A stretch of 8,234 bases of DNA, from the NCBI GenBank assembly GCA_023460055.1, contig JAEWRJ010000018.1, forward strand, positions 1 to 8,234, given 5' to 3'. This DNA is from Bacillota bacterium. Its GTDB lineage: Bacteria > Bacillota > Clostridia > Christensenellales > Aristaeellaceae. The position numbers were made by a program, and so were the translations under genes. Positions 1-6,012 of this stretch are shown here, piece by piece (positions within the stretch are counted from its first letter, which is position 1; every line of letters starts with the position of its first letter). Below the pieces are notes generated by a model that did not search any database, was not told the DNA's origin, and saw nothing but the letters and a program-made list of their open reading frames with translations.

Positions 1-780
1 GTACAAAAACCGCCCGTCGCGGGAAAGCTGGATATGCGCCGGCCAGTTTGTCCCCTCAAAGCCGGCGGGCAGGGCACGCGTCACCTCCACCGCTTCGGCA
101 GCCTGATCCCACCTAACATGAAGGATGTTGCTGCTCAGCTCCCCGGCGATGTAGAGGTGCCTGCCATCGGGCATGCAGGCGAAGTGGCGGGGGCCTTCTC
201 CGGCGGGAAGAGCTATATCCAACGACTCATCCGGGGTGAGGCTGCCATCCGCGGGGTGATAGCGGTAGGCGAGCACCCGGTCGATCCCCAGATCGCAGCA
301 CAGCAGGTGCTCCCCATCCGGCAGGAAGGATACGAAGTGCGCGTGCGGCCCTTCCTGACGACCCGGGAAGGGGCCGCTGCCCTGATGCTGGATGAAGGCG
401 GTCTGCCGCCCAAATCGGCCCTCCGAATCCACTTCCACGCCAAAGAGCGAGCCGCTGGAGTAGTTGGCGGCATAGACATAGCGGCCATCCGGGCTGAGCG
501 TCAGGTGGCAGGTGCCGCTGCCCCCGGTCTCAAAGCGGTCGATCAGGCTGAGCCCGCCATCCCCCGCTATCCGGTAGGAGGCGAGGGCGCCGTGATCCGG
601 GCCTTCGCTGGCGGCAAAGAGCAGGTCCCCCCGCCTGGTCAGAAAGGAAGGGTTCGGGCTGCCTCCGGCGCTTGACAATATCCTGAGCGCCCCGGTAGCG
701 CTGTCCAAATCAACGGTATAGATACCGCGGCTTTCTGTCTCCCGCGTATAGGTCCCCACCAAAAAACGCTGTTCCTTCAT
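1..780 (-). CDS. Lactonase family protein (6-phosphogluconolactonase-like beta-propeller), partial
   Basis: Probably hydrolyses a sugar lactone in the cytosol. The family includes E. coli Pgl (6-phosphogluconolactonase, pentose phosphate pathway) and B. subtilis YkgB. I translated the minus strand from the ATG at 780-778; the frame stays open for 260 codons and runs off the left edge. It begins MKEQRFLVGTYTRE, with no signal peptide. Repeated propeller-blade patterns are visible: LTLSPDGRYVYAANYSSGSL near residues 93-111, QEGPHAHFV 142-150, CDLGIDRVLAY 162-172, GEGPRHFACMPDGRHLYIAGEL 194-215 (interrupted only by normal blade spacing) and NWPAHIQLSRDGRFLY at the cut end. Family members are usually about 330-360 residues, so roughly the last 70-100 are outside the window. 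A GGTGAG ribosome site lies 3-4 bases before the ATG. It is divergent from the FAD oxidoreductase. The family is secure; the exact substrate is not, since many members have never been assayed. Confidence 0.9.
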   Translation of the reverse strand, partial: MKEQRFLVGTYTRETESRGIYTVDLDSATGALRILSSAGGSPNPSFLTRRGDLLFAASEGPDHGALASYRIAGDGGLSLIDRFETGGSGTCHLTLSPDGRYVYAANYSSGSLFGVEVDSEGRFGRQTAFIQHQGSGPFPGRQEGPHAHFVSFLPDGEHLLCCDLGIDRVLAYRYHPADGSLTPDESLDIALPAGEGPRHFACMPDGRHLYIAGELSSNILHVRWDQAAEAVEVTRALPAGFEGTNWPAHIQLSRDGRFLY

Positions 781-829
781 ATGCTCACCGGGCACGCGCA
801 GCCCGCCCCCTCAGCTGATTATTGCCCCC

Positions 830-858
830 ATCGTAGCACAAGGAAGGTACAGCGTAAA
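830..858 (-). promoter_or_regulatory. Candidate promoter for the lactonase gene
   Basis: On the minus strand, TTTACG (858-853) is followed after 17 bases by TACGAT (835-830), with a TG one base before the -10 box (an extended -10). Each hexamer matches the sigma-A consensus at 4 of 6 positions. Transcription would start near 823, leaving about 40 bases of leader. It stands back to back with the rightward promoter; the two -35 boxes are 15 bases apart. This is a pattern match only, and weaker than the rightward one. Confidence 0.35.
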
Positions 859-873
859 CCATCCTCCGACGGT

Positions 874-901
874 TTGAACATCCGCGCGGGCGTGATATAC
901 T
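874..901 (+). promoter_or_regulatory. Candidate sigma-A promoter for the FAD oxidoreductase
   Basis: TTGAAC (874-879), a 16-base spacer, then TATACT (896-901), preceded by TG at 893-894 (an extended -10). The -10 box matches the consensus at 5 of 6 positions and the -35 at 4 of 6. The predicted start is around 908, giving a leader of about 48 bases before the ATG at 956. A short palindrome, TCAC-A-GTGA (905-913), sits on the predicted start point, and another GTGA (892-895) lies in the spacer; these could be operator half-sites, but they are short. Confidence 0.5.
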
Positions 902-914
902 CTCTCACAGTGAT

Positions 915-935
915 CCGGGCGGGGCTACCGCCCGG
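915..935 (+). promoter_or_regulatory. GC hairpin in the 5' leader of the FAD oxidoreductase
   Basis: CCGGGCGG (915-922) pairs perfectly with CCGCCCGG (928-935) around a 5-base loop. The stem lies between the predicted transcription start and the ribosome site (AAGGGA, 943-948), leaving 7 bases between stem and ribosome site. Only three T residues follow, so it is not a convincing intrinsic terminator. It could be an operator at DNA level, an mRNA-stabilising stem, or chance in GC-rich DNA. Confidence 0.45.
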
Positions 936-955
936 TTTCAGAAAGGGAATCTGCC

Positions 956-2137
956 ATGCCTGTGATCCTTGAACCGGCCAAAGCCCTTGAAGTAGCCCGC
1001 AGCGCGGATGTGGTGGTGTGCGGCGGAGGCATCGCGGGCGTCGCGACCGCCCTGTCCTCCGCGCGCTCGGGGGCCAGAACGGTATTGCTTGAAAAAGAAT
1101 GCGCCCTGGGCGGGCTGGCCACTCTGGGGCTGATCATCATCTACCTGCCGCTGTGCGATGGCTACGGCCGCCAGGTGATCGGCGGCATCAGCGAGGAGCT
1201 GCTGCGCGAAAGCCTGCGCTACGGAAATCTTGCCAACCACGCGCCCTGGCAGCGCGTCCCCGCGTGCTGGGATGGGGAGGGGAGCCGGCAGGAGCGCGCG
1301 CGCACGCGCTTCCGCGTGGATTATGACGCCGCCCCCATGATGCTGACGCTTGAAAAGCTGCTGGAGGAGGCCGGCGTGGAGATCTGGTACGATACGCGCC
1401 TGTGCAATGCCTTGACGGAGGAAGGCCGGCTGACCCATGTGATCGTGGAAAACAAGAGCGGGCGCGTAGCGCTGGCGGCCAGGGCTTTTGTGGATGCCAC
1501 CGGCGACGCGGACCTTTGCCATCTGGCCGGGGAAGCTACATTCAGTTCAGCTGAAAACCGCAGGAGCGGGTGGTACTTTTCGGCGGATGACACCGATAGC
1601 CCCCGCCTTCACCAGCTGACGGACCCCTTGAATGCCCCCTGCCCGCCCGGCAGCCGCTTTTACGCGGGGGACAGCGGCAGCGAGGTCAGCGCCTATGTGC
1701 GGGCCATGCACGATATGATATTGAACCACGCCGCCAAGCAAGAGGGCAGCATCCCCTTTCTCATCCCCACCCTGCCGCTTTTCCGCATGACGCGGAGGCT
1801 TGAGGGCAGGGAAACCTTGACACAGGCTGATCTTGGCCTGTGGCGCGAGGACGCCGTCGCCATGACCGGCGATTGGCGCGGGCCGGCGCCCGTCTACACG
1901 ATCGGCCTGAATCACCTGATGGGCCGGCATGACAACCTCCTGTCCGCCGGGCGCTGCATCAGCGCAGCCGGCGACGCCTGGGATGTAACCCGCGTGATCC
2001 CCACCTGCGGCGCGACCGGGCAGGCGGCAGGCGCCGCGGCCTGCATGCTGGCCAAGCGCGGGGAGATCGACCTGCCCCTGCTGCAAGAGCAGCTGCGGCA
2101 GGCCAGCATGATCCTGGACCCATCCCTGACGGCTTAA
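956..2137 (+). CDS. FAD-dependent oxidoreductase (FAD_oxidored type)
   Basis: A cytosolic FAD-binding redox enzyme of 393 residues; the substrate is unknown. The N-terminal dinucleotide-binding fold is clear: VVVCGGGIAG (residues 19-28, the GxGxxG loop) and the acidic strand end TVLLEKE (E46, expected to bind the adenosine ribose), followed by GGLATLG (52-58), a common flavin-contact segment. FVDATGDADL (178-187) and the C-terminal blocks AGRCISA (331-337) and PTCGATGQAAG (349-359) are the usual second and third FAD-binding segments of the large family often labelled only 'FAD-dependent oxidoreductase'. No signal peptide, membrane helix or iron-sulfur cysteine cluster is visible. The start is supported by AAGGGA (943-948) seven bases upstream and by the promoter at 874-901. 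The gene is divergent from a lactonase, so the pair may process one carbohydrate-derived compound (inference). A GNAT gene follows after 77 bases and may be co-transcribed. Confidence 0.9.
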   Translation: MPVILEPAKALEVARSADVVVCGGGIAGVATALSSARSGARTVLLEKECALGGLATLGLIIIYLPLCDGYGRQVIGGISEELLRESLRYGNLANHAPWQRVPACWDGEGSRQERARTRFRVDYDAAPMMLTLEKLLEEAGVEIWYDTRLCNALTEEGRLTHVIVENKSGRVALAARAFVDATGDADLCHLAGEATFSSAENRRSGWYFSADDTDSPRLHQLTDPLNAPCPPGSRFYAGDSGSEVSAYVRAMHDMILNHAAKQEGSIPFLIPTLPLFRMTRRLEGRETLTQADLGLWREDAVAMTGDWRGPAPVYTIGLNHLMGRHDNLLSAGRCISAAGDAWDVTRVIPTCGATGQAAGAAACMLAKRGEIDLPLLQEQLRQASMILDPSLTA

Positions 2138-2162
2138 CGCGGGGGAATTTAAGAAATTCGGC

Positions 2163-2178
2163 TGCCGGATGACCGGCA
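2163..2178 (+). repeat. Small inverted repeat between the FAD oxidoreductase and GNAT genes
   Basis: TGCCGG (2163-2168) and CCGGCA (2173-2178) form a perfect 6-bp stem with a 4-base loop. Just upstream, GAATTT (2145-2150) and AAATTC (2154-2159) form a second, weak AT stem. Neither is followed by a T-run, so there is no terminator signature, and read-through from the FAD oxidoreductase into the GNAT gene is plausible. Both could be chance. Confidence 0.3.
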
Positions 2179-2196
2179 CGGAATATCATGATCAAA

Positions 2197-2204
2197 AAGG
2201 GAGG
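2197..2204 (+). promoter_or_regulatory. Strong ribosome binding site of the GNAT gene
   Basis: AAGGGAGG lies 10 bases before the ATG at 2215 and is close to the full anti-Shine-Dalgarno complement. It fixes that start. I see no good promoter hexamers in the 77-base gap, which favours co-transcription with the gene upstream. Confidence 0.7.
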
Positions 2205-2214
2205 CTGAACCTGC

Positions 2215-2745
2215 ATGAGCACCATCCGATTAGCCGCGGCAGAGGATATCGACGCGGTCGCCGCGATATTCGAGCGCATCATTGAAGACGAGGAGAGGGG
2301 CATCAGCGCCGTCGGCTGGAAGCGGGGCGTATACCCCACCAAGGCTACGGCCGAGACGGCGCTCAAACAGGGCGATCTCTTCGTGCTGGAAGACGAGGGC
2401 AGGGTGGTCGCCGCCATGCGCGTCAACCACGAGCAGGTGCCCGAATATAGCAGCTGCCGCTGGGAGTATCCGGCCGGCGATGAGCAGATCATGGTCGCCC
2501 ACACCCTGGTGGTGGACCCCGCCGCAAAAGGCAAGGGATACGGCAGGCAGATGGTGGCCTTCTATGAGCAGTACGCCAGGGAGCACTGCTGCCCCTGCCT
2601 TCGGATGGATACCAACGCCATCAACACCCGGGCCAGGGCGCTGTATAAAAGCCTCGGCTACAAAGAGATCGGCATCACGCCCTGCGTGTTCAACGGCATC
2701 GGGCAGGTGAACCTGGTGTGTTTGGAGAAGAAGATCAACTTATAA
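2215..2745 (+). CDS. GNAT family N-acetyltransferase
   Basis: A 176-residue cytosolic acyl-CoA N-acyltransferase; the acceptor (a small molecule or a protein amino group) cannot be read from the sequence. The fold is visible in order: N-terminal helix pair with IRLAAAEDIDAVAAIF (4-19); the strand region LFVLEDEGRVVAAMRV (55-70); HTLVVDP (96-102), the central strand; then the acetyl-CoA pyrophosphate loop KGKGYGRQM (105-113, matching the R/QxxGxG/A motif); MDTNAINTRARALYKSLGYKE starts at 131 and carries the usual N...AR..LY..LGY signature of motif B. The length is normal for the family. The start is set by the AAGGGAGG site at 2197-2204. It follows the FAD oxidoreductase by 77 bases on the same strand, and an AT-rich promoter region follows it. 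Nothing suggests an antibiotic-resistance type; it looks like an uncharacterised clostridial GNAT. Confidence 0.88.
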   Translation: MSTIRLAAAEDIDAVAAIFERIIEDEERGISAVGWKRGVYPTKATAETALKQGDLFVLEDEGRVVAAMRVNHEQVPEYSSCRWEYPAGDEQIMVAHTLVVDPAAKGKGYGRQMVAFYEQYAREHCCPCLRMDTNAINTRARALYKSLGYKEIGITPCVFNGIGQVNLVCLEKKINL

Positions 2746-2749
2746 TCCC

Positions 2750-2769
2750 TGAACATCTGTCATTGTTCA
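2750..2769 (+). repeat. Inverted repeat overlapping the -35 box
   Basis: TGAACA (2750-2755) and TGTTCA (2764-2769) are exact reverse complements separated by 8 bases. The right arm covers the predicted -35 hexamer TTGTTC (2763-2768) of the acyltransferase promoter. The spacing is compatible with a dimeric repressor site. As an RNA hairpin it would be weak and lacks a T-run, so I do not call it a terminator. Confidence 0.4.
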
Positions 2770-2791
2770 TTGTATACAAATGCTATATAAT
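2763..2791 (+). promoter_or_regulatory. Promoter for the acyltransferase-MFS operon
   Basis: TTGTTC (2763-2768), a 17-base spacer, and a perfect TATAAT (2786-2791), in an AT-rich stretch that stands out from the GC-rich surroundings. The -35 keeps only the TTG. The predicted start near 2798 leaves about 47 bases of leader. It also argues against the TTG codon at 2794 as a translation start, because that codon would lie at or before the transcript's 5' end. Confidence 0.6.
2770..2779 (+). promoter_or_regulatory. Palindromic operator candidate in the promoter spacer
   Basis: TTGTATACAA is a perfect 10-bp palindrome lying wholly between the -35 and -10 boxes. A matching half-site, TTGTAT, recurs at 2794-2799, 24 bases downstream and just past the -10 box. 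The GT...AC core resembles operators of GntR-family repressors (established pattern for that family), and a protein bound here would block RNA polymerase. No regulator gene is in the window, so the regulator is unknown. Confidence 0.42.
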
Positions 2792-2834
2792 TATTGTATC
2801 CCCGGCTGTCGACGGCGCGGAGTATGACCCTGTC

Positions 2835-2840
2835 AGGAGA
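2835..2840 (+). promoter_or_regulatory. Ribosome binding site that decides the acyltransferase start
   Basis: AGGAGA ends 4 bases before the ATG at 2845. The adjacent ATG at 2842 is too close, and the ATG at 2824 and TTG at 2794 have no properly spaced site. This favours 2845. Confidence 0.6.
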
Positions 2841-2844
2841 AATG

Positions 2845-3999
2845 ATGCCCAACATTGATAAAGCCCGCAGGCGCCACCTGCGCGCTTACCGGTTCTTCAA
2901 GCCGCTGCTTGCGCCTTATTTCAGGCGTCGGTTCAACATCAGCGCGCTGCCGGCGCCCGATATAGAGGGGCCCTGCCTGGTGATCGCCAACCATAACGCG
3001 GACCTTGACGCCGTGCTGATCCACTTGAGTTTCAAGGATCTGCTGTACTTTGTCGCCAGCGAGCATATCTTCCGCGCGGGGCTGGCCACCAAATTTATCA
3101 GACGGTATTTTGACCCCATCTCCCGCCTGAAGGGCAGCACCGATATCAGCACCGTGCGGGATATCATGCGGAGGCTGAAGGCAGGCATGAAGGTCTGCCT
3201 GTTCGCCGAGGGCAACCGCTCGTTCAACGGCCTTACCTGCCCCATCGCCCCCGCGACCGGCAAGCTGGCCCGGCTGAGCGGCGTCCCCCTTGTGACCTAT
3301 AAATTTGAGGGCGGTTACTTCACCACCCCGCGCTGGGCGGATACATTCAGGCGGGGCGTGATGCGCGGCTACACGGTCAATGTCTATCCGCCCGAACAGC
3401 TTAGGAAAATGAGCGACGATGAGGTGAACGCCGCCATCGCGGCTGACCTGCATGAAGACGCCTATGCCCGCCAGGCCGTTGAAAAAACCCCTTTCAGGGG
3501 CAAACGGCTGGCCGAGGGGCTGGAGCGTTCGCTGTATATCTGCCCCTCCTGTGAGCGCGTCGGCACGCTGCGCGGGCAAGGGAACGAATTCTCCTGTGAT
3601 TGCGGGCTGCGGGCGGTGTATGATGAGTATGGATACTTAATCGGCGCGCCTTACGCGACGGTAACCCTGTGGGATGCCTGGCAGCGGGAGAAGCTGAAAA
3701 GCATCGCCGGTGGCCTTGAGGAGGCTCCCGCCTTTCAAGACCCCGCTGTCCGCCTGTATCAGGTGACTGACCACCACACAAGCAAGGCCCTTTACAAGGG
3801 CCCCGCCGCCATGTACCGAGACAGGCTGGCGCTGGGCGGCTTCAGCTTCCCCATCGCGGATATTTCCGACATGGCTGTCTATGGCAAGGCCAATGTGGCC
3901 TGGACCCGCGGCGATGCCCATTATGAGTTGAAGGCGGATCCGCCCTTTTGCGGGCGCAAATACACGGAACTTTATCAAATACTGAAAAAAAGCAGGTGA
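2845..3999 (+). CDS. PlsC-type lysophospholipid acyltransferase with C-terminal zinc ribbon
   Basis: Likely transfers an acyl chain to a glycerophosphate or lysophospholipid at the inner face of the membrane. From the chosen ATG it has 384 residues. The catalytic HX4D motif is NHNADLD (H50, D55), and the glycerophosphate-binding motif is FAEGNRS (120-126); GVPLVTYKFEGGY (146-158) fits the later conserved block. The N terminus is basic (KARRRHLRAYRFF), which suits membrane binding, but there is no obvious transmembrane helix. After the acyltransferase domain comes a four-cysteine zinc ribbon, CPSC (233-236) and CDC (251-253). About 130 further residues follow, ending in a pattern (HYELKADPP...KYTELYQIL) that looks like a PH/GRAM-type membrane-binding fold; that last call is a guess. 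Typical PlsC proteins are about 200-250 residues, so the tail is an extra. The stop codon overlaps the ribosome site of the MFS gene. The alternative start at 2824 adds 7 residues. Confidence 0.85.
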   Translation: MPNIDKARRRHLRAYRFFKPLLAPYFRRRFNISALPAPDIEGPCLVIANHNADLDAVLIHLSFKDLLYFVASEHIFRAGLATKFIRRYFDPISRLKGSTDISTVRDIMRRLKAGMKVCLFAEGNRSFNGLTCPIAPATGKLARLSGVPLVTYKFEGGYFTTPRWADTFRRGVMRGYTVNVYPPEQLRKMSDDEVNAAIAADLHEDAYARQAVEKTPFRGKRLAEGLERSLYICPSCERVGTLRGQGNEFSCDCGLRAVYDEYGYLIGAPYATVTLWDAWQREKLKSIAGGLEEAPAFQDPAVRLYQVTDHHTSKALYKGPAAMYRDRLALGGFSFPIADISDMAVYGKANVAWTRGDAHYELKADPPFCGRKYTELYQILKKSR

Positions 4000-4002
4000 C
4001 AT

Positions 4003-5331
4003 ATGCAAAAGATAGCCTCTGATAAAGCCGAGCGGCGGGCGCGGCATGCCTGGTACCTGTACGACTTTGGCAATTCCGCCTACGCGGCCGTCATCCTGCT
4101 GGCCGTGTTCTCCCCCTATTTCAAGGACGTCGTCGTCGGAAGCGGCGCGGAGGGTACCCGGCTGTGGGGCATCGCGGTCGGCATCGCCTCCGTGCTGGTG
4201 GCGCTCATGTCGCCCGTATTCGGCACCATCGCCGACTTTACCAAGTCCAAAAAGAAGTTCCTGTTCGTGTTTACGGCCATCTCCGTCCTGTCGACGGCGC
4301 TTTTGTTTTTCGTTCGGGCGGGCGATGTATTCACCGGCATGCTCTTCTTCATCCTGGCCGAGATCGGCTACCGGGGCGCGCAGGTATTCTACGATGCCCT
4401 GCTGACCGACGTATCCACCCCCGAATCGGTCGGTTCTGTATCCGGCAAGGGCTGGGGCCTGGGGATGCTGGGCGGCATCGCGGCGCTGCTGGTGGTGCTG
4501 GCGCCCCTTCAGCTGATCGGGAACAGCATCATCCCTTATACCTTTTTGATCACGGCCTTCATCTATCTGGTTTCCGCCCTGCCCACCTTCCTGTTTGTAA
4601 AGGAAAAAAACACGCCCGAGCAGCTGCAGGGCAAAAACGTGATCGCGGTCGCCTTCCATAAGCTGGCGCAGACCTTCATCTCCGTGCGCAAGCACAAGGA
4701 GTTTGTCAAATACGCCATTTCTTTCCTGATCTATAACGACGGCATTATGATGCTGATGGATTTTGCCGCTATCATCGGCGGCACGCTGTTTGGCATGAAG
4801 CAGATCCAGCTGATCATCTTCGTGATCCTCATCCATATTTCAGGCGCCATCGGCGCGCTGCTGTTTGGCAAAGTCGCTGACAAGCGCGGGAGCAAGAAGG
4901 CCATTCTGCTCTCCCTCCTCATCCTGACCGCGTCGGTGGCGGGCCTGCTGTTCATCGACAGGACGCTGTGGTTTTACGTGATCGGTTTTGTCGCGGGATT
5001 CTCGCTGTCAGGCGCGCAAGCTGTGAGCCGCTCCATGGTCAGCCAGCTGGCGCCCCGCGAACAGTCCGCGGAATTCTACGGTTTCCTCTCGGTCGCCGGC
5101 CGCACCTCCACCTTTGTGGGCCCGCTGGTGTTCAGCACTATATCATACCGGATGCACAACCGCTATGTCAGGCTGGGATTTGAAGAACTGCAGGCCGAAA
5201 AGCTGGGCCTGCTCTGGGCCATCGGCGCGATCATCGCCTTCCTGGTGGTCGGCGCGCTGCTGCTGATCCTGGTGCGTCAGCCGGGCAAAAACGGTCATCC
5301 CCGAAAGCCGCGGTCAGGGCAATCAGACTAA
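4003..5331 (+). CDS. MFS transporter, UMF1 / Atg22 family
   Basis: A 442-residue inner-membrane protein with about 12 hydrophobic segments. The hallmark of the UMF1/Atg22-like branch, WYLYDFGNSAYA (17-28), opens the first helix. Further family blocks are FGTIADFTKSKKKF (73-86, MFS motif A), ILAEIGYRGAQVFYDALL (117-134), YNDGIMMLMDFAA (244-256), the second-half motif GKVADKRGSKKA (289-300) and SRSMVSQLAPREQSAEFYG (342-360). Yeast Atg22 exports amino acids from the vacuole; substrates of bacterial members are largely unknown, so none is claimed. The gene starts 3 bases after the acyltransferase stop, and its ribosome site AGGTGA (3994-3999) contains that stop codon, so translation is probably coupled and the two proteins made together. 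That pairing hints at a lipid- or cell-envelope-related role, but only by context. Its TAA overlaps the stop of the converging phosphodiesterase gene by sharing bases 5329-5330. Confidence 0.9.
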   Translation: MQKIASDKAERRARHAWYLYDFGNSAYAAVILLAVFSPYFKDVVVGSGAEGTRLWGIAVGIASVLVALMSPVFGTIADFTKSKKKFLFVFTAISVLSTALLFFVRAGDVFTGMLFFILAEIGYRGAQVFYDALLTDVSTPESVGSVSGKGWGLGMLGGIAALLVVLAPLQLIGNSIIPYTFLITAFIYLVSALPTFLFVKEKNTPEQLQGKNVIAVAFHKLAQTFISVRKHKEFVKYAISFLIYNDGIMMLMDFAAIIGGTLFGMKQIQLIIFVILIHISGAIGALLFGKVADKRGSKKAILLSLLILTASVAGLLFIDRTLWFYVIGFVAGFSLSGAQAVSRSMVSQLAPREQSAEFYGFLSVAGRTSTFVGPLVFSTISYRMHNRYVRLGFEELQAEKLGLLWAIGAIIAFLVVGALLLILVRQPGKNGHPRKPRSGQSD

Positions 5332-6002
5332 AACCAGACGGTGTCGATGCGGTTGGTCAGCAGCCCGTCCACGCCAAGATCGATGAGGCGCTGCATATCC
5401 CGGGGCTCGTCCACGGTCCAGGGGCAGACCTCTACGCCATGGGCATGAAAATCCGCCACGATCTCCTTTGTAAGCGCCAGGTGATAGGGCATGGCGATGG
5501 TGATACCGCGCTTTTCGCAGTAGGCACCATAATCATAGATCCAGTTGTCGAAGGGAAAGCACAGCCGGCTCTGCGGCCGCAGTTCCCGGCAGCGCATGAC
5601 GGAGTAATGGTTGGCCGAAAAGAATATACAGTCATCCAATCGCCCGAATCGCTCGGCCACGGCGATGGTCTTTTTCTCCAGCTCCGGGTAGACGATGAAG
5701 CTGTTCTTCATTTCCACAAAGGTGTCTATGCTGACGCCTTTGATCAGCCGGAAGTAATCTTCCAGCAGCGGGATCGCGACCGGCAGCCCGCGAAGTTCCT
5801 CATAGGTAAAATCCTTCAGCCAGCCCGGCCGCTTGCCCAGGCGGTCGAGTGACTCGTCATGAAAGATGACGACCTGGCCGTCCCGGGTAAGCTGTACATC
5901 CAGCTCGATGGCGTCCGGCCGGTAAGGCAGAGCAGCCGCAAACGCCTCCAAGGTGTTTTCGGGGTACAGGCCGCTCAAGCCCCTGTGCGCGATTCTCTTC
6001 AT
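5328..6002 (-). CDS. Glycerophosphodiester phosphodiesterase (UgpQ-like, cytoplasmic)
   Basis: Hydrolyses glycerophosphodiesters (deacylated phospholipids) to glycerol-3-phosphate and an alcohol. It has 224 residues and no signal peptide, so it acts in the cytosol on imported or internal substrate. The TIM-barrel active-site residues are all visible: IAHRG (H6, R7), PENT (14-17), ELDVQLTRDG (E33, D35), FHD (H48), VEMK (E97), and near the end PWTV (W195) and DGLLTNRID (212-220). The usual proline of the last motif (T-N/D-x-P) is replaced, a minor variation. The length is slightly short but normal for the bacterial cytoplasmic type. It is the last gene of the leftward operon, starting 10 bases after the ABC ATPase stop, with only a weak GAGA-like ribosome site, so translation may depend on coupling. 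The position after an ABC importer recalls ugpC-ugpQ in E. coli. I withhold the symbol because the transporter is of another type. Confidence 0.92.
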   Translation of the reverse strand: MKRIAHRGLSGLYPENTLEAFAAALPYRPDAIELDVQLTRDGQVVIFHDESLDRLGKRPGWLKDFTYEELRGLPVAIPLLEDYFRLIKGVSIDTFVEMKNSFIVYPELEKKTIAVAERFGRLDDCIFFSANHYSVMRCRELRPQSRLCFPFDNWIYDYGAYCEKRGITIAMPYHLALTKEIVADFHAHGVEVCPWTVDEPRDMQRLIDLGVDGLLTNRIDTVWF

Positions 6003-6012
6003 ATCGTTCTCA

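Noticed and set aside
34..675. A 213-codon plus-strand open frame at the left edge
   Set aside because: It is the shadow of the minus-strand lactonase, whose propeller repeats are unmistakable in the 780-1 frame.
781..972. A 63-codon plus-strand open frame in the divergent control region
   Set aside because: It starts next to the lactonase start without a ribosome site, runs through the promoter and hairpin and overlaps the start of the FAD gene in another frame; its sequence resembles no protein I know.
2145..2178. Possible terminator after the FAD oxidoreductase
   Set aside because: The two small stems there (6 bp each) are not followed by a T-run, so the intrinsic terminator pattern is missing.
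2794..2844. A longer acyltransferase beginning at TTG 2794 or ATG 2824
   Set aside because: The TTG lies at or before the predicted transcript start, and neither codon has a properly spaced ribosome site, whereas ATG 2845 has AGGAGA at a workable distance. The 2824 start cannot be fully excluded.
3637..4836. A 399-codon open frame on the minus strand, antisense to the acyltransferase and MFS genes
   Set aside because: Same reasoning: low-complexity His/Gln/Gly/Asp composition, no motifs, and opposite two genes with clear family signatures.
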